From: Gammaproteobacteria bacterium
GTDB lineage: Bacteria; Pseudomonadota; Gammaproteobacteria; Tenderiales; Tenderiaceae
DNA length: 64,000 nucleotides
Assembly (NCBI GenBank): GCA_021731365.1
Contig: JAKFXL010000037.1
Coordinates: forward strand, 61,937-125,936
Reading direction: 5' to 3'
Both the position numbers and the translations under genes were made by a program. Below are positions 50,152 through 60,618 of this stretch, one piece after another. The stretch's first letter is position 1. The number at the start of each line of letters is the position of its first letter. The notes under the pieces are model-generated. The model was not told the origin of the DNA, searched no databases, and saw only the letters and a list, made by a program, of their open reading frames with translations.

Positions 50152-50629
50152 ACAGCGTGGTGTACTACCCAAACTAAACTGGCGTAACCCGATCCATCTG
50201 CTGGCCTTTGGCTTTGGCAGTGGCGCGATGCCCAAGGCACCGGGTACCTGGGGCACACTGGCGGCGGTGCCGCTCTACCTGTTGTTGCAGCCACTCTCCC
50301 TGCCGCTCTATCTGCTGATTCTGTTGCTGTTGACCCTGGTTGGAGTCTGGCTTTGCCACCGTACCGCCAGTGACATGGGGGTGCATGACCATCCGGGAAT
50401 TGTCTGGGATGAGTTTGTGGGGTATCTCATCACCATGGCGGCGGCACCCGCCGGGTGGGGTTGGGTGGTGGTGGGTTTTGTGCTTTTTCGTCTCTTTGAT
50501 ATTGTGAAACCCTGGCCGATCAGCTGGGTTGATGCCCATGTCCATGGCGGCGCTGGCATTATGCTGGATGATATTCTGGCGGGCGCGATGGCACTGTTGT
50601 GTATGCAGCTGCTGGTTTACTGGCTCTAG
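50144..50629 (+). CDS. pgpA: Phosphatidylglycerophosphatase A PgpA
   Basis: 161 residues from a TTG at 50144, preceded by a G-rich site at 50128-50133 and overlapping the thiL stop. A GTG further upstream (50102) would add 14 codons inside thiL that do not resemble the family. It removes phosphate from phosphatidylglycerophosphate at the inner membrane to make phosphatidylglycerol. Motifs: FGFGSGAMPKAPGTWGT, GVHDHPGIVWDEFVGY and RLFDIVKPWPISWVD; three to four hydrophobic spans. Confidence 0.95.
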   Translation: MAKQRGVLPKLNWRNPIHLLAFGFGSGAMPKAPGTWGTLAAVPLYLLLQPLSLPLYLLILLLLTLVGVWLCHRTASDMGVHDHPGIVWDEFVGYLITMAAAPAGWGWVVVGFVLFRLFDIVKPWPISWVDAHVHGGAGIMLDDILAGAMALLCMQLLVYWL

Positions 50630-50649
50630 TCGCCTGTTATTCCTACTAT

Positions 50650-53082
50650 TTAGACCGTTTCAGGTTCAAGTCGTGTATTGCGCGGCTTGATATCGGCGCG
50701 CCATTCGGTATTGGTCTTCAGCCATTGATAGAGCTCGCTACCGTGTAGGGGTTTGCTGATAAAGAAGCCCTGAGCATGGTCGCACCCCATGCTGGCCAGC
50801 AGGGCAAGGGTCTCTTTGCTGTTAACCCCCTCGGCAATGACCCGGTGGCCCATATTGAAGGCGAGGTCCACAGTGGAGCGGACGATGACACGATCTTCAT
50901 TGTTGCTGACCATGCCCTCAACAAAGGAGCGGTCGATCTTGATCTCATGTACGGGGAGCTGTTTGAGGTAGGCAAGGGATGAATAACCGGTGCCAAAATC
51001 GTCGATAGAGAGTTTGATGCCCATGGCGTAGATCCGCGATAACGTGCTCATGGCGCGGGCTGGATCCTCCATGATGGCGCTTTCGGTGATGTCCAGTTGT
51101 AACTGCTCAGGCAGCACCTGCCAATGGTTCAGCAGTCCATCGATCTGTTTGACCAGATCAGGGTCGTTGAGATTACGTGCCGACAGATTGACGGCCATAC
51201 GTAGCTGCACACCTTTTGCCTGCCACTGGTGCAGCTGTTGCAGCGACTCATTCAGCACAAAGAGGGTCAGCCCTTTGATAAGGCCGGTCTGTTCCGCCAG
51301 GGGGATAAACTCGCTGGGTTGCAGTGTGCCACGGACGGGGTGTTGCCAGCGCAACAGCGCCTCAACACCAACAACCAGCCGCTGTTTGATATCAACAGTG
51401 GGTTGATAGTGAACCACCAGCTGGTTTTGTTCCAGGGCGCGGCGTAGCTCACCCACTAAGGCGAGACGGCTGGCGCTGTGTTGATCTTGTTCAGGGTTGT
51501 AAAAGGCGTAGCTGCTCTGTGCCCGCTTGGCAACATACATGGCGACATCGGCGCGTCGCATGAGATGGGCTGAATTATCCCCATCTTTGGGATAGATGGC
51601 GATGCCAATGCTGATGCCAACATGAAAACTTTGGTTTTCAAGAATGAAGGGGGCGTCCATGGCGGTGGCGATTTTGATGGCGGCCTGAGTTGCCTGCTCT
51701 TCACTCTGGATGGTGGGTAGCAAGACTGCAAATTCGTCGCCGCCGAGCCGGGCGACGGTATCGGAATCACGTAGTGCGCTGCGTACCCGCCCCGCCACCT
51801 GTTGCAGCAGCAGATCACCGTAGTGGTGGCCGAGGGTGTCGTTGATCTCTTTGAACCGGTCCAGATCGGTAATCATCAGTGCCAGTGAGTGGCCTTCACG
51901 CTTGGCGGCACGTGTGGCCTGTTGCAGACGGTCCTGCATCAGTACACGGTTGGGCAGACTGGTGAGGGCATCGTGCAGTGCCTGATGCTGTAGCTCTTTG
52001 TTGACAGAGGCCAGCTCCAGGGTGCGTTTAACAACACGCTGTTCAAGGTCATCCTTGAGCGACTTGATCTCCAGTTCAGCCTGCTTTTGCGCACTAATAT
52101 CGCGGCAGATGACGATGGAGATGCAGCCGGCCAGCTCGCAAATCTCGCTGATTGAGGCCTCCATATGGAAGGTGCTGCCATCTTTACGTCGTCCGAGTGT
52201 TTCATAGGGGGCGTGCTGTTCGATTGTGGCGCGGGCCTCACCATTATCCGGATTGCGTGAGATAAGGGGCGCGGCAAACAGGGCGTTAACAGAGTTGCCG
52301 ACCATTTCGTTGGCGCTGTGGTTGAAGATGCGCTCTGCTGCCAGATTGAATGATTGAATCTGCCCCAGTTCGTTGATGGTGATAAGGCCGTCAGCGATGT
52401 TATCCATGACCGCACTGACACGCGCTTCGCGTATCGCCAGATCTTCACGTTGGGTCACCAGCCTGTTACGCATCCGCTCCAGGCTGTTGGCGAGCTCTTT
52501 GACTTCAGTGATCTCTGTATCGGTATTGATCTGTTCCATGGGTTGGCCAGCAGCAATATTTAAGGCCGTTTGGCGCAAGTGCCGCAGTGGCCGTGTCAGC
52601 TGCGATCCGAGTAGTGCGATACCCAGCATGGCCAATACTACATAACCGATTGCCAGGTAGATGCCGAAATGAAAGGCGTTGGTAATGCGTTGTTCAGTGG
52701 GCGTTTCGTCGTACCCCAACTCTAAAATCAGTTGTTCGCCTGCCGTTCGCAAGGGGGTGACTATCTGATAGCGATGATTGTTGTCACTGCCATATGCCAA
52801 GTCGTGTTTAAAACTGCCACTGGCCCGGTCCGCACTGATCAGACGGGCGTGAACGATGTCGCCGTGGCCCACAAGACTCTCCAGATGGTAGGGGGGCGAG
52901 CTATTTTGTAATAGGGTGGCAATACCCTTGGAGGTCTGTTGTGCCTGTTCAATGAACTGGTTTTGGTACTCCTGTTTGAGTAGTGGCAGGGCAAGGAAGA
53001 ACAGTGCGCTTGCCAGTAAGGCGTGCACAGCAAGCTCGCCTAAGAACATACGGCTGGTGAAGTTGTTAAAAAAGCTTTTCAT
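50650..53082 (-). CDS. Membrane GGDEF-EAL c-di-GMP signalling protein with HAMP and PAS domains
   Basis: 810 residues from ATG 53082, preceded by AAGGG; a longer frame to 53112 lacks a good site. Layout: span (about 12-32), periplasmic sensor (about 33-145), span (about 148-170), HAMP (about 170-225), PAS (about 235-350), GGDEF (about 380-540) with an intact GGDEF core (ARLGGDEFAVLLP), and EAL (about 560-800) with EALLRW and DDFGTGYSSLAYL motifs kept. Both domains look catalytically competent, so net activity cannot be predicted. It probably tunes c-di-GMP in response to a periplasmic cue. Three 14-bp tandem repeats lie directly upstream. Confidence 0.94.
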   Translation of the reverse strand: MKSFFNNFTSRMFLGELAVHALLASALFFLALPLLKQEYQNQFIEQAQQTSKGIATLLQNSSPPYHLESLVGHGDIVHARLISADRASGSFKHDLAYGSDNNHRYQIVTPLRTAGEQLILELGYDETPTEQRITNAFHFGIYLAIGYVVLAMLGIALLGSQLTRPLRHLRQTALNIAAGQPMEQINTDTEITEVKELANSLERMRNRLVTQREDLAIREARVSAVMDNIADGLITINELGQIQSFNLAAERIFNHSANEMVGNSVNALFAAPLISRNPDNGEARATIEQHAPYETLGRRKDGSTFHMEASISEICELAGCISIVICRDISAQKQAELEIKSLKDDLEQRVVKRTLELASVNKELQHQALHDALTSLPNRVLMQDRLQQATRAAKREGHSLALMITDLDRFKEINDTLGHHYGDLLLQQVAGRVRSALRDSDTVARLGGDEFAVLLPTIQSEEQATQAAIKIATAMDAPFILENQSFHVGISIGIAIYPKDGDNSAHLMRRADVAMYVAKRAQSSYAFYNPEQDQHSASRLALVGELRRALEQNQLVVHYQPTVDIKQRLVVGVEALLRWQHPVRGTLQPSEFIPLAEQTGLIKGLTLFVLNESLQQLHQWQAKGVQLRMAVNLSARNLNDPDLVKQIDGLLNHWQVLPEQLQLDITESAIMEDPARAMSTLSRIYAMGIKLSIDDFGTGYSSLAYLKQLPVHEIKIDRSFVEGMVSNNEDRVIVRSTVDLAFNMGHRVIAEGVNSKETLALLASMGCDHAQGFFISKPLHGSELYQWLKTNTEWRADIKPRNTRLEPETV

Positions 53083-53124
53083 CTGGCTACCCTTTATTTC
53101 CAGATGCCCCAAAAAATGCGTTTG

Positions 53125-53166
53125 AGTGACCTTTAATTAGTGACCTTTAATTAGTGATCTTTAATT
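53125..53166. repeat. Three tandem 14-bp repeats upstream of the GGDEF-EAL gene
   Basis: AGTGACCTTTAATT is repeated at 53125-53138 and 53139-53152, with AGTGATCTTTAATT (one change) at 53153-53166. The array starts about 40 bases upstream of the gene's start codon on the minus strand. It may be an operator array, a phase-variable spacer or replication slippage. Confidence 0.85.
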
Positions 53167-53371
53167 AAAGTGGCGACTGCAACGGATTTTAAAGCATTCG
53201 ATATTTATTTTTGTTAGCTGGGCCAGAGTACTGCGGTATGGAGATCACTTTATGCAACAGCATAGGTGAGTGAAAAACGAGACCTGCCTTTGCCCCCGGC
53301 ATCTTCTGGAGCAAACTGTACTCTGATACCGGGGGCGAAACAAGGTGATCATGAATATTGGGATAAAACCA

Positions 53372-54169
53372 CTATGTTAGTGTTTTATTGTGTTCCACCA
53401 GGGCGTAGGCTGAATGGTTGTGGATAGACTCAAAGTTTTCTGACTCTACCGTGTAGGCGTCGATGCGGTTGTCGCTATTGAGACGTGCTGCAACATCACG
53501 GACCATATCCTCAACAAATTTGGGGTTGTCGTAGGCGCGTTCGGTCACATATTTTTCGTCGGGACGTTTTAGCAGGCCGAAGAGTTCGCATGATGCCTCG
53601 CCTTCAACGAGGTCGATGATGTCCTCAATCCAGACAAAATCGTTGGTATGTACGGTGACGGTGACGTGTGAGCGCTGGTTGTGGGCACCGTAGGCAGAGA
53701 TCTCTTTTGAGCAGGGGCAGAGGCTGGTGACGGGCACGACTACCTTGATGGCAACAGAGGGTGTGCCATTTTTAATCTCGCCCAGCAGGGTAACATCATA
53801 GTCCATCAGACTTTTTACCTTGGAGATAGGGGCCGGTTTTTCCACAAAGTAGGGGAAGGACATCTCAATGTGCCCTTCGTTGGACTCCAGCCGCTCTGCC
53901 ATATCTACCATCATCCGGTCAAAATTTTCGACAGAGAATTCACGCTCGTAGTTGTTGAGGATCTCAACAAAACGTGACATGTGGGTTCCCTTAAAATTGT
54001 GGGGTAGATGTACATACATGTTGAAGTTGGCGATGGTGTGCTGCTCCCCCTGGCTGCGGTCTTTAACACGCACGGGGTGGCGAATATCTTTGATACCCAC
54101 CTTATTAATCGGGATGCAGCGAACATCGACACTGCTTTGAACATCGGTCATGGGGCTCTTGTCGGTCAT
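53372..54169 (-). CDS. folE2: GTP cyclohydrolase IB FolE2
   Basis: 265 residues of the COG1469 family, with [23 protein letters not shown] (metal-binding Cys-Pro-Cys) and [20 protein letters not shown]. It converts GTP to 7,8-dihydroneopterin triphosphate, feeding folate and, with QueD, queuosine. Unlike FolE1 it can use metals other than zinc, so it is favoured under zinc limitation. The start codon overlaps the queD stop (TAATG), implying translational coupling. Confidence 0.95.
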   Translation of the reverse strand: MTDKSPMTDVQSSVDVRCIPINKVGIKDIRHPVRVKDRSQGEQHTIANFNMYVHLPHNFKGTHMSRFVEILNNYEREFSVENFDRMMVDMAERLESNEGHIEMSFPYFVEKPAPISKVKSLMDYDVTLLGEIKNGTPSVAIKVVVPVTSLCPCSKEISAYGAHNQRSHVTVTVHTNDFVWIEDIIDLVEGEASCELFGLLKRPDEKYVTERAYDNPKFVEDMVRDVAARLNSDNRIDAYTVESENFESIHNHSAYALVEHNKTLT

Positions 54170-54555
54170 TACTCTTGGTTCTCCGTGTAGCGGATGCAGG
54201 CCCGCTCTGTTTCCCAGATGGTAATAGCGCTAATCTTTGCCGTGGCGGTATTGAGCCGTTGACTCAGTTCGTTGTAGATGTAGGCGGCGATATTTTCAGC
54301 GGTTGGATTGATGGTATCGAAGGGGGACAGCTCGTTGAGGTACTCATGATCAAGATGGTCACATACCTCTTTGGCCTCTTTGCGGATCTGTTTGAAATCC
54401 ATGCCAATACCGACCTCATTGAGGGTGGTGGCGGTCACTTCCACTTCCACTTTCCAGTTGTGGCCGTGCATTTTGGCGCAATCACCCGGGTAGTTACGCA
54501 GGGTGTGAGCGGCTGCAAAATCGGTAATCACTTTCAGTGTGTAGCGTGAGGACAT
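54169..54555 (-). CDS. queD: 6-carboxy-5,6,7,8-tetrahydropterin synthase QueD
   Basis: 128 residues. The PTPS fold keeps the zinc histidines (DFAAAHTL and KMHGHNWKV) and the catalytic Cys in the C-x3-HGH motif (CAKMHGH) that marks QueD. A conserved Glu lies in the C-terminal [10 protein letters not shown]. It turns dihydroneopterin triphosphate into carboxytetrahydropterin, the second step to queuosine. It is upstream of folE2 on the minus strand. queC and queE are not in this window, while queA and tgt are about 17 kb away. Confidence 0.94.
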   Translation of the reverse strand: MSSRYTLKVITDFAAAHTLRNYPGDCAKMHGHNWKVEVEVTATTLNEVGIGMDFKQIRKEAKEVCDHLDHEYLNELSPFDTINPTAENIAAYIYNELSQRLNTATAKISAITIWETERACIRYTENQE

Positions 54556-54599
54556 GGTCTGTTTACGTATTTCCTGACTAAAACGTTAGGGTATTTTAC

Positions 54600-56504
54600 C
54601 TAGGCGGCGCTGCCGTGGCCAGCCATGTTTTCAGCGCTGTTTTCCAGATGGTGTTTGATGCGTTGAATAATGCCACTGCTGTCAAGACCACAACTGGTGA
54701 GTAGGGCAATACGATCACCGTGTTCGATGAAATGGTCGGGCAAGCCCATCTGGATCAGGTGCGGCGGGGCATCCAGGCTGTTGAGCAGGGTGGCCACCAG
54801 ACTGCCGGCACCACCGATGATGGCGTTTTCCTCGATCGTGACCAGCAGCTCATGCTCCTGGGCCAGCTTTAGCACCATGGTCTCGTCCAGAGGTTTAACA
54901 AAACGCATGTTGACCACGGTGGCGTCGAGCTGTTCGGCGGCGGCACTGGCGGCCCCGAGCATACTGCCGTAAGCGAGCAGGGCGACCCGTTTGTCCTTTG
55001 ATCCACTGGTGCGGCGCAGTTCGGCCTTGCCCAGTGGCAGGGCAATCATTGTTTTTTCAACAGCCACACCCGGCCCGGTGCCACGCGGGTAGCGCACGGC
55101 GCAGGGGCCGTTGTGCTGCAGACCGGTGTAGAGCATCTGCCAGCACTCATTTTCATCGGCCGGTGCCATGACCACCATGTTGGGGATGCAGTTGAGAAAG
55201 CTCAGGTCGAAGCTGCCGGCATGGGTGGGGCCGTCAGGCCCGACCAGACCGGCGCGGTCGATGGCAAACAGCACGGGCAGGTTCTGGATGGCCACGTCGT
55301 GGATCAGCTGGTCATAGGCGCGCTGTAAAAAGGTGGAGTAGATCGCCACGACCGGTCTCATGCCGTCGCAGGCCATGCCTGCTGCGAGGGTGACAGCGTG
55401 CTGTTCAGCTATGCCAACATCAAAATATTGTTCAGGGTACTTTTGGGAAAACTTTACCATGCCCGACCCTTCACGCATCGCCGGGGTGATGGCGACAAAC
55501 CGTTTGTCGGTGCTGGCCATGTCGCAGAGCCAGTCGCCAAAGACCTGGGTGTAGGTGATGGCCCCGGCGCTGGCCAGCAGCTCGCCGTTGTCCGGGTCGA
55601 ATTTGCCAACCCCGTGATAGGTGCAGGGGTTCTCTTCAGCAGGGGTGAAGCCCTTGCCCTTTTTGGTGACAACGTGCAGAAACTGCGGACCTTCAAAGTC
55701 GCGCATGTTACGCAGGGTGCTGATTAAGGTAGGTAGATCGTGGCCGTCGATGGGGCCGATGTAGTTGAAACCCAGCTCTTCAAACAGGGTGCCGGGGACC
55801 ACCATGCCCTTCATGTGCTCCTCGGCACGGCGCGCCAGCTCCCAGACGGTAGGCATCTTGCCCAGTACCTTTTTGCTGCTTTCGCGAACACTGGAGTAGA
55901 ACTTGCCGGAGAGCACCCGTGCCAGATAGTTGGCCATGCCACCGACATTGGGGGAGATCGACATTTCATTGTCGTTGAGGATCACCAGCAGGTTGGCATC
56001 CAGGTCACCGGCGTGGTTGAGCGCCTCAAAGGCCATGCCCGCGGTCATCGCACCATCACCAATCACCGCCGCCACTTTGCGTTTTAGCCCTTGGGCCTTG
56101 GCGGCTAGCGCCATGCCGAGGGCGGCGCTGATGGAGGTGCTGGAGTGGCCCACGCCAAAAGTGTCGTAAGGGCTCTCTTCGCGCTTGGGAAACCCAGCCA
56201 AACCACCGCGCTGGCGCAGTGATGGCATTAGCTCGCGACGACCGGTAAGGATTTTATGGGGATAGCTTTGATGACCCACATCCCAGACCAGTCGGTCGTC
56301 GGGGGTGTTAAAGACGTAGTGCAGGGCGATGGTCAGTTCGACCGTCCCCAGTCCGGCGGAAAGATGGCCGCCAGTGTGGCTCACTGACTGAATCAGGAAG
56401 CTGCGTAGCTCATCCGCCAAGGTCGTCAGCTGCTCTGGCGGTAGTTGCCGTAGCTCATCAGGGGTGGGGATGCTATCTAAAAGTGGGTAGTGTTGGCTGG
56501 TCAT
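54600..56504 (-). CDS. dxs: 1-deoxy-D-xylulose-5-phosphate synthase Dxs
   Basis: 634 residues (E. coli 620). A thiamine-diphosphate enzyme that joins pyruvate and glyceraldehyde-3-phosphate, starting the MEP isoprenoid route and supplying thiamine and pyridoxal precursors. The motifs [17 protein letters not shown], the cofactor-binding [18 protein letters not shown], and [17 protein letters not shown] are intact. ispA, often adjacent in related genomes, is not here. Confidence 0.97.
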   Translation of the reverse strand: MTSQHYPLLDSIPTPDELRQLPPEQLTTLADELRSFLIQSVSHTGGHLSAGLGTVELTIALHYVFNTPDDRLVWDVGHQSYPHKILTGRRELMPSLRQRGGLAGFPKREESPYDTFGVGHSSTSISAALGMALAAKAQGLKRKVAAVIGDGAMTAGMAFEALNHAGDLDANLLVILNDNEMSISPNVGGMANYLARVLSGKFYSSVRESSKKVLGKMPTVWELARRAEEHMKGMVVPGTLFEELGFNYIGPIDGHDLPTLISTLRNMRDFEGPQFLHVVTKKGKGFTPAEENPCTYHGVGKFDPDNGELLASAGAITYTQVFGDWLCDMASTDKRFVAITPAMREGSGMVKFSQKYPEQYFDVGIAEQHAVTLAAGMACDGMRPVVAIYSTFLQRAYDQLIHDVAIQNLPVLFAIDRAGLVGPDGPTHAGSFDLSFLNCIPNMVVMAPADENECWQMLYTGLQHNGPCAVRYPRGTGPGVAVEKTMIALPLGKAELRRTSGSKDKRVALLAYGSMLGAASAAAEQLDATVVNMRFVKPLDETMVLKLAQEHELLVTIEENAIIGGAGSLVATLLNSLDAPPHLIQMGLPDHFIEHGDRIALLTSCGLDSSGIIQRIKHHLENSAENMAGHGSAA

Positions 56505-56932
56505 GCTCTCAGCGTAGTGTAAAAACGGTCAATTATGAGGGGGCATTGGTATCGGCGCAAGTTTTGGAATGGTTCCAGAAGAGATTGCTAAAAATAATGG
56601 TGTTCGGTAAGGCGGATCGGGATCACTGGGTTTGTGAGAAATAAGGGGGGCTTCATGTGGTGTGTAGATTGAAAACAGGTCCTTTGTGGCTGGATGTTTT
56701 ATTAATATAAATCATGCTATTGAAGGTGTTTTGTGAGGTTATGGCGGAGGTTTTTTGGGGTTTGTGTGTGGGGAGGTCAGCTTATTTTTAATTAAGAATT
56801 TTCTTCCGGAACCGTTAACAAGCTAGGTGTTTGGCGGTTTCTTCTTATCTCACAGACACTTTGTTCAACGCTGCGGTCGTTGTCTTTTTAGAGTGTTTAT
56901 CTTTGATAAACAGCGAGTTGATGGAGTTGTTT
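56505..56932. other. Intergenic region between dxs and the Sel1-repeat gene (428 bp)
   Basis: Divergent control region. It is T/G-rich in its centre and contains a perfect hairpin GTTTATC-TTT-GATAAAC (56895-56911) 22 bases before the Sel1 start. The frame of the Sel1 gene is open back to 56831, but without a better ribosome site. I find no convincing extra gene or RNA. Confidence 0.5.
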
Positions 56933-58198
56933 ATGAGTTCTCGGTATCTCTTAAAACTAAATCTGGTTGTATTGCCAGCGCTGTTAATATGCGCCCCTAT
57001 CGTGCAGGCAGCGGTGGATGATCGCGCCCGACAGCTCAGTTTTTCTACGGTAGACCTGAATTGTGTTGAGTGGCAGCAAGCGACGGTCAATGGGTTGGCG
57101 GCCCCCTGTAGCGATAATCAGTTTCTCCATGTAGTGAGTCCGGTCCAGCAGAGTGAGCTGGCTGATTTTTACTATTACGGCGAACAGGTTGCCCAGGATT
57201 ACCATCAGGCTGCTGCCTGGTATCGCAAGGCGGCGGTGCAGGATTTTGCTTATGCCCAGTTCAGCTTGGGGTTTATGTATAGCCGTGGCGAAGGGGTAGT
57301 GAAGGATAGCTGGTTGGGGCTGAAGTGGTTGCGTAAGGCCGCGGATAATGGTTTGGCGGCGGCACAATATGCGGTGGGTGACATCCACTATTACGGTGAA
57401 GGGGTGGTTAAGAATTTAGCTGAAGCTGAGCGTTGGTACCGTTTGGCGGCGGAACAGGAGTACAGCTTTGCCCAGTATAGCTTGGGTTACATGTATAAAA
57501 AGGGTGATGGCGTGGTTCAGAACTTTGAGCTGGCGCGGGAGTGGTTGAGTAAGGCGGCTGCCCAGTCCAGCCCGGATGCCCAGGTGACCTTGGGCATGAT
57601 GTATATGAATGGCGAGGGGGGCGAGGTTGATCTGTCCAGATCATTTGAGCTGTTCTACAAGGCGGCGACCCAGGGAAATGTGGTGGCACAAACCAATCTG
57701 GCGTTGATGTACCGTGATGGCAATGGGACTGGGCGTGATTATGAACGTGCATTGATGTGGTACCAAAACGCAGCGCGGCAGGGGTACGCAAAGGCCCAGA
57801 GCAGCATCGGCTTTATGTACCACAAAGGGTTGGGTGTGGCCGTGGATATGGCCAGGGCGATTGAGTGGTATACCTTGGCTACACAGCAGGGTGAGTTGAC
57901 GGCGCAGTTTAATCTGGGACTGATTTACCTGACGGGTGATGGTGTTGCAAAGGATCTTAAAAAGGCCGCGCAATGGCTGACGGTAGCGGCCCGTCAGGGT
58001 GATCCCGACGCCCAGTATCATGTGGCGACACTCTATAAAAATGGTTGGGGAGTGACACAGGATTACGCCCAGGCGTTGCAGTGGTACCGCATGGCTCAGC
58101 AGCATGGTAATGAAAAGGCGGGGCTTGAGGTGGTTGAGATTGAGGCGATGTATTCCGCAAAAGTGGATATCACCCCGGCGCTGGTGGTGCGTCGCTGA
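56933..58198 (+). CDS. Secreted/periplasmic Sel1-repeat protein
   Basis: 421 residues from ATG 56933, which follows GGAG (56923-56926). Signal peptide MSSRYLLKLNLVVLPALLICAPIVQA, then nine Sel1 (TPR-like) repeats of about 36 residues, with typical GEGV..D...A..WY..AA..G periods from about residue 85 to 395. Repeats 5 and 6 are the most diverged. Sel1 proteins are protein-binding scaffolds; a periplasmic one often handles envelope or secreted partners. No partner is suggested by the flanking dxs and sucC, so the role is unknown. Confidence 0.88.
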   Translation: MSSRYLLKLNLVVLPALLICAPIVQAAVDDRARQLSFSTVDLNCVEWQQATVNGLAAPCSDNQFLHVVSPVQQSELADFYYYGEQVAQDYHQAAAWYRKAAVQDFAYAQFSLGFMYSRGEGVVKDSWLGLKWLRKAADNGLAAAQYAVGDIHYYGEGVVKNLAEAERWYRLAAEQEYSFAQYSLGYMYKKGDGVVQNFELAREWLSKAAAQSSPDAQVTLGMMYMNGEGGEVDLSRSFELFYKAATQGNVVAQTNLALMYRDGNGTGRDYERALMWYQNAARQGYAKAQSSIGFMYHKGLGVAVDMARAIEWYTLATQQGELTAQFNLGLIYLTGDGVAKDLKKAAQWLTVAARQGDPDAQYHVATLYKNGWGVTQDYAQALQWYRMAQQHGNEKAGLEVVEIEAMYSAKVDITPALVVRR

Positions 58199-58219
58199 AA
58201 CGGGCATTTAGCACGTCGA

Positions 58220-58247
58220 TTGCCTGTCTGGATTTCTGCATTATAAT
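58220..58247 (+). promoter_or_regulatory. Putative sigma-70 promoter upstream of sucC
   Basis: TTGCCT (58220-58225) and a perfect TATAAT (58242-58247) with 16 bases between, about 205 bases upstream of the sucC start. It is in the only sizeable non-coding gap before sucCD. Confidence 0.5.
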
Positions 58248-58451
58248 GGCACGGCGCTGCCCGTTGCCCTGAGTGGGTGTAGGTTGCGGCGTTGCAATTT
58301 CATTTTTCTTTTTATCACTGTCCGTGTCTCTGGGTTGAAGAGTTATGGTGGTGTGTGTTCAGTCAACCTCCATCAGTTGCGGTCGATAGCATGGTTGTTC
58401 AGGGCCATAAAAAATGGGCGCTAATTTACGAATCAGGCGAAGGATGCCAGT

Positions 58452-59621
58452 ATGAATCTTCATGAATATCAAGCAAAACAGCTTTTCTTGCAGTACGGCG
58501 TGCCAATACTCAAGGGTGTCGCTGCCAAGTCGGTGGCCGAGGTGGAGGCCGCCGCCAAAACACTGGGTGGGGCTGGTTGGGTGATCAAGGCGCAGGTCCA
58601 TGCCGGTGGTCGTGGCAAGGCGGGTGGCGTGAAGCTGGTCAAGAGTGTTGATGAACTCAAGGCCGCTGCGCTGGGCTATTTTGGTACACGTTTGGTGACA
58701 CACCAGACCGATGCCAAGGGTTTGCCAATCAACACCGTATTGATCGAGTCACTCTGCGATATCGAAAAAGAGCTCTATGTCAGTCTGCTGGTGGATCGTG
58801 CCAGCGAACGCATTGTGGTGATGGCCTCGGCCATGGGCGGCATGGATATCGAAGAGGTAGCTGCTAACCAGCCCGAGGCGCTAATCAAGGTGGTTGTTGA
58901 TCCCGCGGTCGGCCTGATGCCCTACCAGTGCCGCCAGATCAGCTTTGGTATCGGCCTGCCCGGCGAGATGGCAGGACAGATGACCAGGCTGCTGATGTCC
59001 CTATACAAGATGTTTATCGAAAAAGATGCCAGCATGGTGGAGATCAATCCGTTGGTGATCACCAAGGCCGGTGAGTTATTGGCATTGGATGCCAAGGTCG
59101 GCATTGATGGCAGCGCGCTGTATCGACAAAAACATGTGGCGGAGATGCAGGATGCCTCTCAGGAAGACCCCACCGAACACGAAGCCGAAAAACACGGATT
59201 GAACTATGTGACGCTGGATGGTGAGATCGGCTGCATGGTCAATGGTGCCGGTCTGGCGATGGCAACGATGGACCTGATCAAACTGCACGGCGGTTTTCCT
59301 GCCAACTTCCTCGATGTTGGTGGTGGTACGACGGCTGAGAAGGTGGCTGAGGCGTTTAAGTTAATCCTTGGTGATAAAAAAGTTAAAGCGGTGCTGGTCA
59401 ATATTTTTGGCGGCATTGTGCGTTGTAACCTGATTGCCGAAGGGATTATTGCGGCAGTGAAAGAGATCGGGATGTCGATCCCGGTGATCGTGCGTCTTGA
59501 AGGGACCAATGCGGCACTGGGTCGTGAACTGCTGGACAACAGCGGTCTGGCGATTACCAGTGCGCTTGATCTGACCGATGCGGCGCAAAAGGCCGTTGCA
59601 GCCTCCAAAGGAGTGAAGTGA
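58452..59621 (+). CDS. sucC: Succinyl-CoA synthetase beta subunit SucC
   Basis: 389 residues (E. coli 388). The N-terminal [18 protein letters not shown] and the ATP-grasp core ([37 protein letters not shown]) are followed by the CoA-ligase-like [15 protein letters not shown] and [17 protein letters not shown]. With SucD it makes ATP or GTP from succinyl-CoA in the TCA cycle, or runs in reverse. sucD starts one base after the stop. Confidence 0.97.
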   Translation: MNLHEYQAKQLFLQYGVPILKGVAAKSVAEVEAAAKTLGGAGWVIKAQVHAGGRGKAGGVKLVKSVDELKAAALGYFGTRLVTHQTDAKGLPINTVLIESLCDIEKELYVSLLVDRASERIVVMASAMGGMDIEEVAANQPEALIKVVVDPAVGLMPYQCRQISFGIGLPGEMAGQMTRLLMSLYKMFIEKDASMVEINPLVITKAGELLALDAKVGIDGSALYRQKHVAEMQDASQEDPTEHEAEKHGLNYVTLDGEIGCMVNGAGLAMATMDLIKLHGGFPANFLDVGGGTTAEKVAEAFKLILGDKKVKAVLVNIFGGIVRCNLIAEGIIAAVKEIGMSIPVIVRLEGTNAALGRELLDNSGLAITSALDLTDAAQKAVAASKGVK

Positions 59622-59622
59622 G

Positions 59623-60489
59623 ATGGCGGTTCTGATCAATAAGAATACTAAGGTAATTTGCCAGGGATTCACCGGTAAGCAGGGTACGTTTCACTCCGAG
59701 CAAGGGATCGCCTACGGTACCAAGATGGTCGGTGGTGTCACGCCGGGCAAGGGTGGCCAGCAACATCTCGGGCTGCCGGTGTTTGATACCGTACATGATG
59801 CGGTGCGTGAGACAGGTGCCGATGCCACCATGATCTACGTGCCAGCGGCATTTGCTGCCGATGCAATTCTGGAAGCGGCCGATGCGGGCATCAGTGTCAT
59901 CGCCTGCATCACCGAAGGGATTCCGGTGCAGGATATGTTGAAGGTGAAATACGCACTGGCAGGTAGCGATGTGCGGCTGATCGGCCCCAACTGCCCGGGT
60001 CTGATCACTCCTGGTGAGTGCAAGATTGGCATCATGCCGGGCAATATTCACAAGCCCGGCAAGATCGGCATCGTTTCGCGCTCCGGCACACTTACCTACG
60101 AAGCCGTATTCCAGACCACCAACAACGGCCTGGGGCAGAGTACCTGCATCGGCATTGGTGGCGACCCGATTCAGGGCATGGATTTCATCGACTGCCTCGA
60201 ACTGTTCCAGAACGATCCACAGACCGAAGGCATTGTGATGGTCGGTGAGATTGGCGGCAGCGCCGAAGAGGCCGCCGCTGAATATATTAGAGAGTATGTC
60301 ACTAAGCCTGTAGTGGCTTACATCGCCGGTGTTACGGCACCGCCCGGCAAACGGATGGGACACGCCGGTGCCATCATCGCTGGTGGTAAAGGTACGGCGG
60401 AGGAGAAGTTTAAGGCGCTCTCCGCCGCTGGTGCCCATGTAGTCCGTTCACCCGCCGAGATTGGCAGCAGGATGCTGGAGGTTCTGTAA
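59623..60489 (+). CDS. sucD: Succinyl-CoA synthetase alpha subunit SucD
   Basis: 288 residues with the CoA-binding fold ([32 protein letters not shown]). The phospho-accepting His247 lies in [15 protein letters not shown]. It partners SucC; the pair is one operon, ended by the downstream terminator. No sucA, sucB or sdh genes are adjacent. Confidence 0.97.
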   Translation: MAVLINKNTKVICQGFTGKQGTFHSEQGIAYGTKMVGGVTPGKGGQQHLGLPVFDTVHDAVRETGADATMIYVPAAFAADAILEAADAGISVIACITEGIPVQDMLKVKYALAGSDVRLIGPNCPGLITPGECKIGIMPGNIHKPGKIGIVSRSGTLTYEAVFQTTNNGLGQSTCIGIGGDPIQGMDFIDCLELFQNDPQTEGIVMVGEIGGSAEEAAAEYIREYVTKPVVAYIAGVTAPPGKRMGHAGAIIAGGKGTAEEKFKALSAAGAHVVRSPAEIGSRMLEVL

Positions 60490-60580
60490 CCGATCTACGC
60501 TGTTGTGGGTGTTTGAAATCAAAACGCTGCTACTTCTTATCGGGGAGTAGTGGCGTTTCTGCTTTAAGCCGGAGAGAAAA

Positions 60581-60606
60581 AACGCGGGTTGCCCCGCGTT
60601 TTTATC
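60581..60606. terminator. Bidirectional terminator between sucD and the collar-domain gene
   Basis: AACGCGGG (60581-60588) and CCCGCGTT (60593-60600) form a perfect stem with a TTGC loop. T tracts lie on both strands (TTTATC on plus, TTTTCTC on minus), so it closes both convergent transcripts. Confidence 0.9.
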
Positions 60607-60618
60607 TATGCCTGTCGA

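Noticed and set aside
53292..53336. Terminator after folE2 from GCCCCCGG/CCGGGGGC
   Set aside because: The stem is perfect at 8 bp, but the loop is 29 bases and no T tract follows on the minus strand. I leave it as an unexplained inverted repeat.
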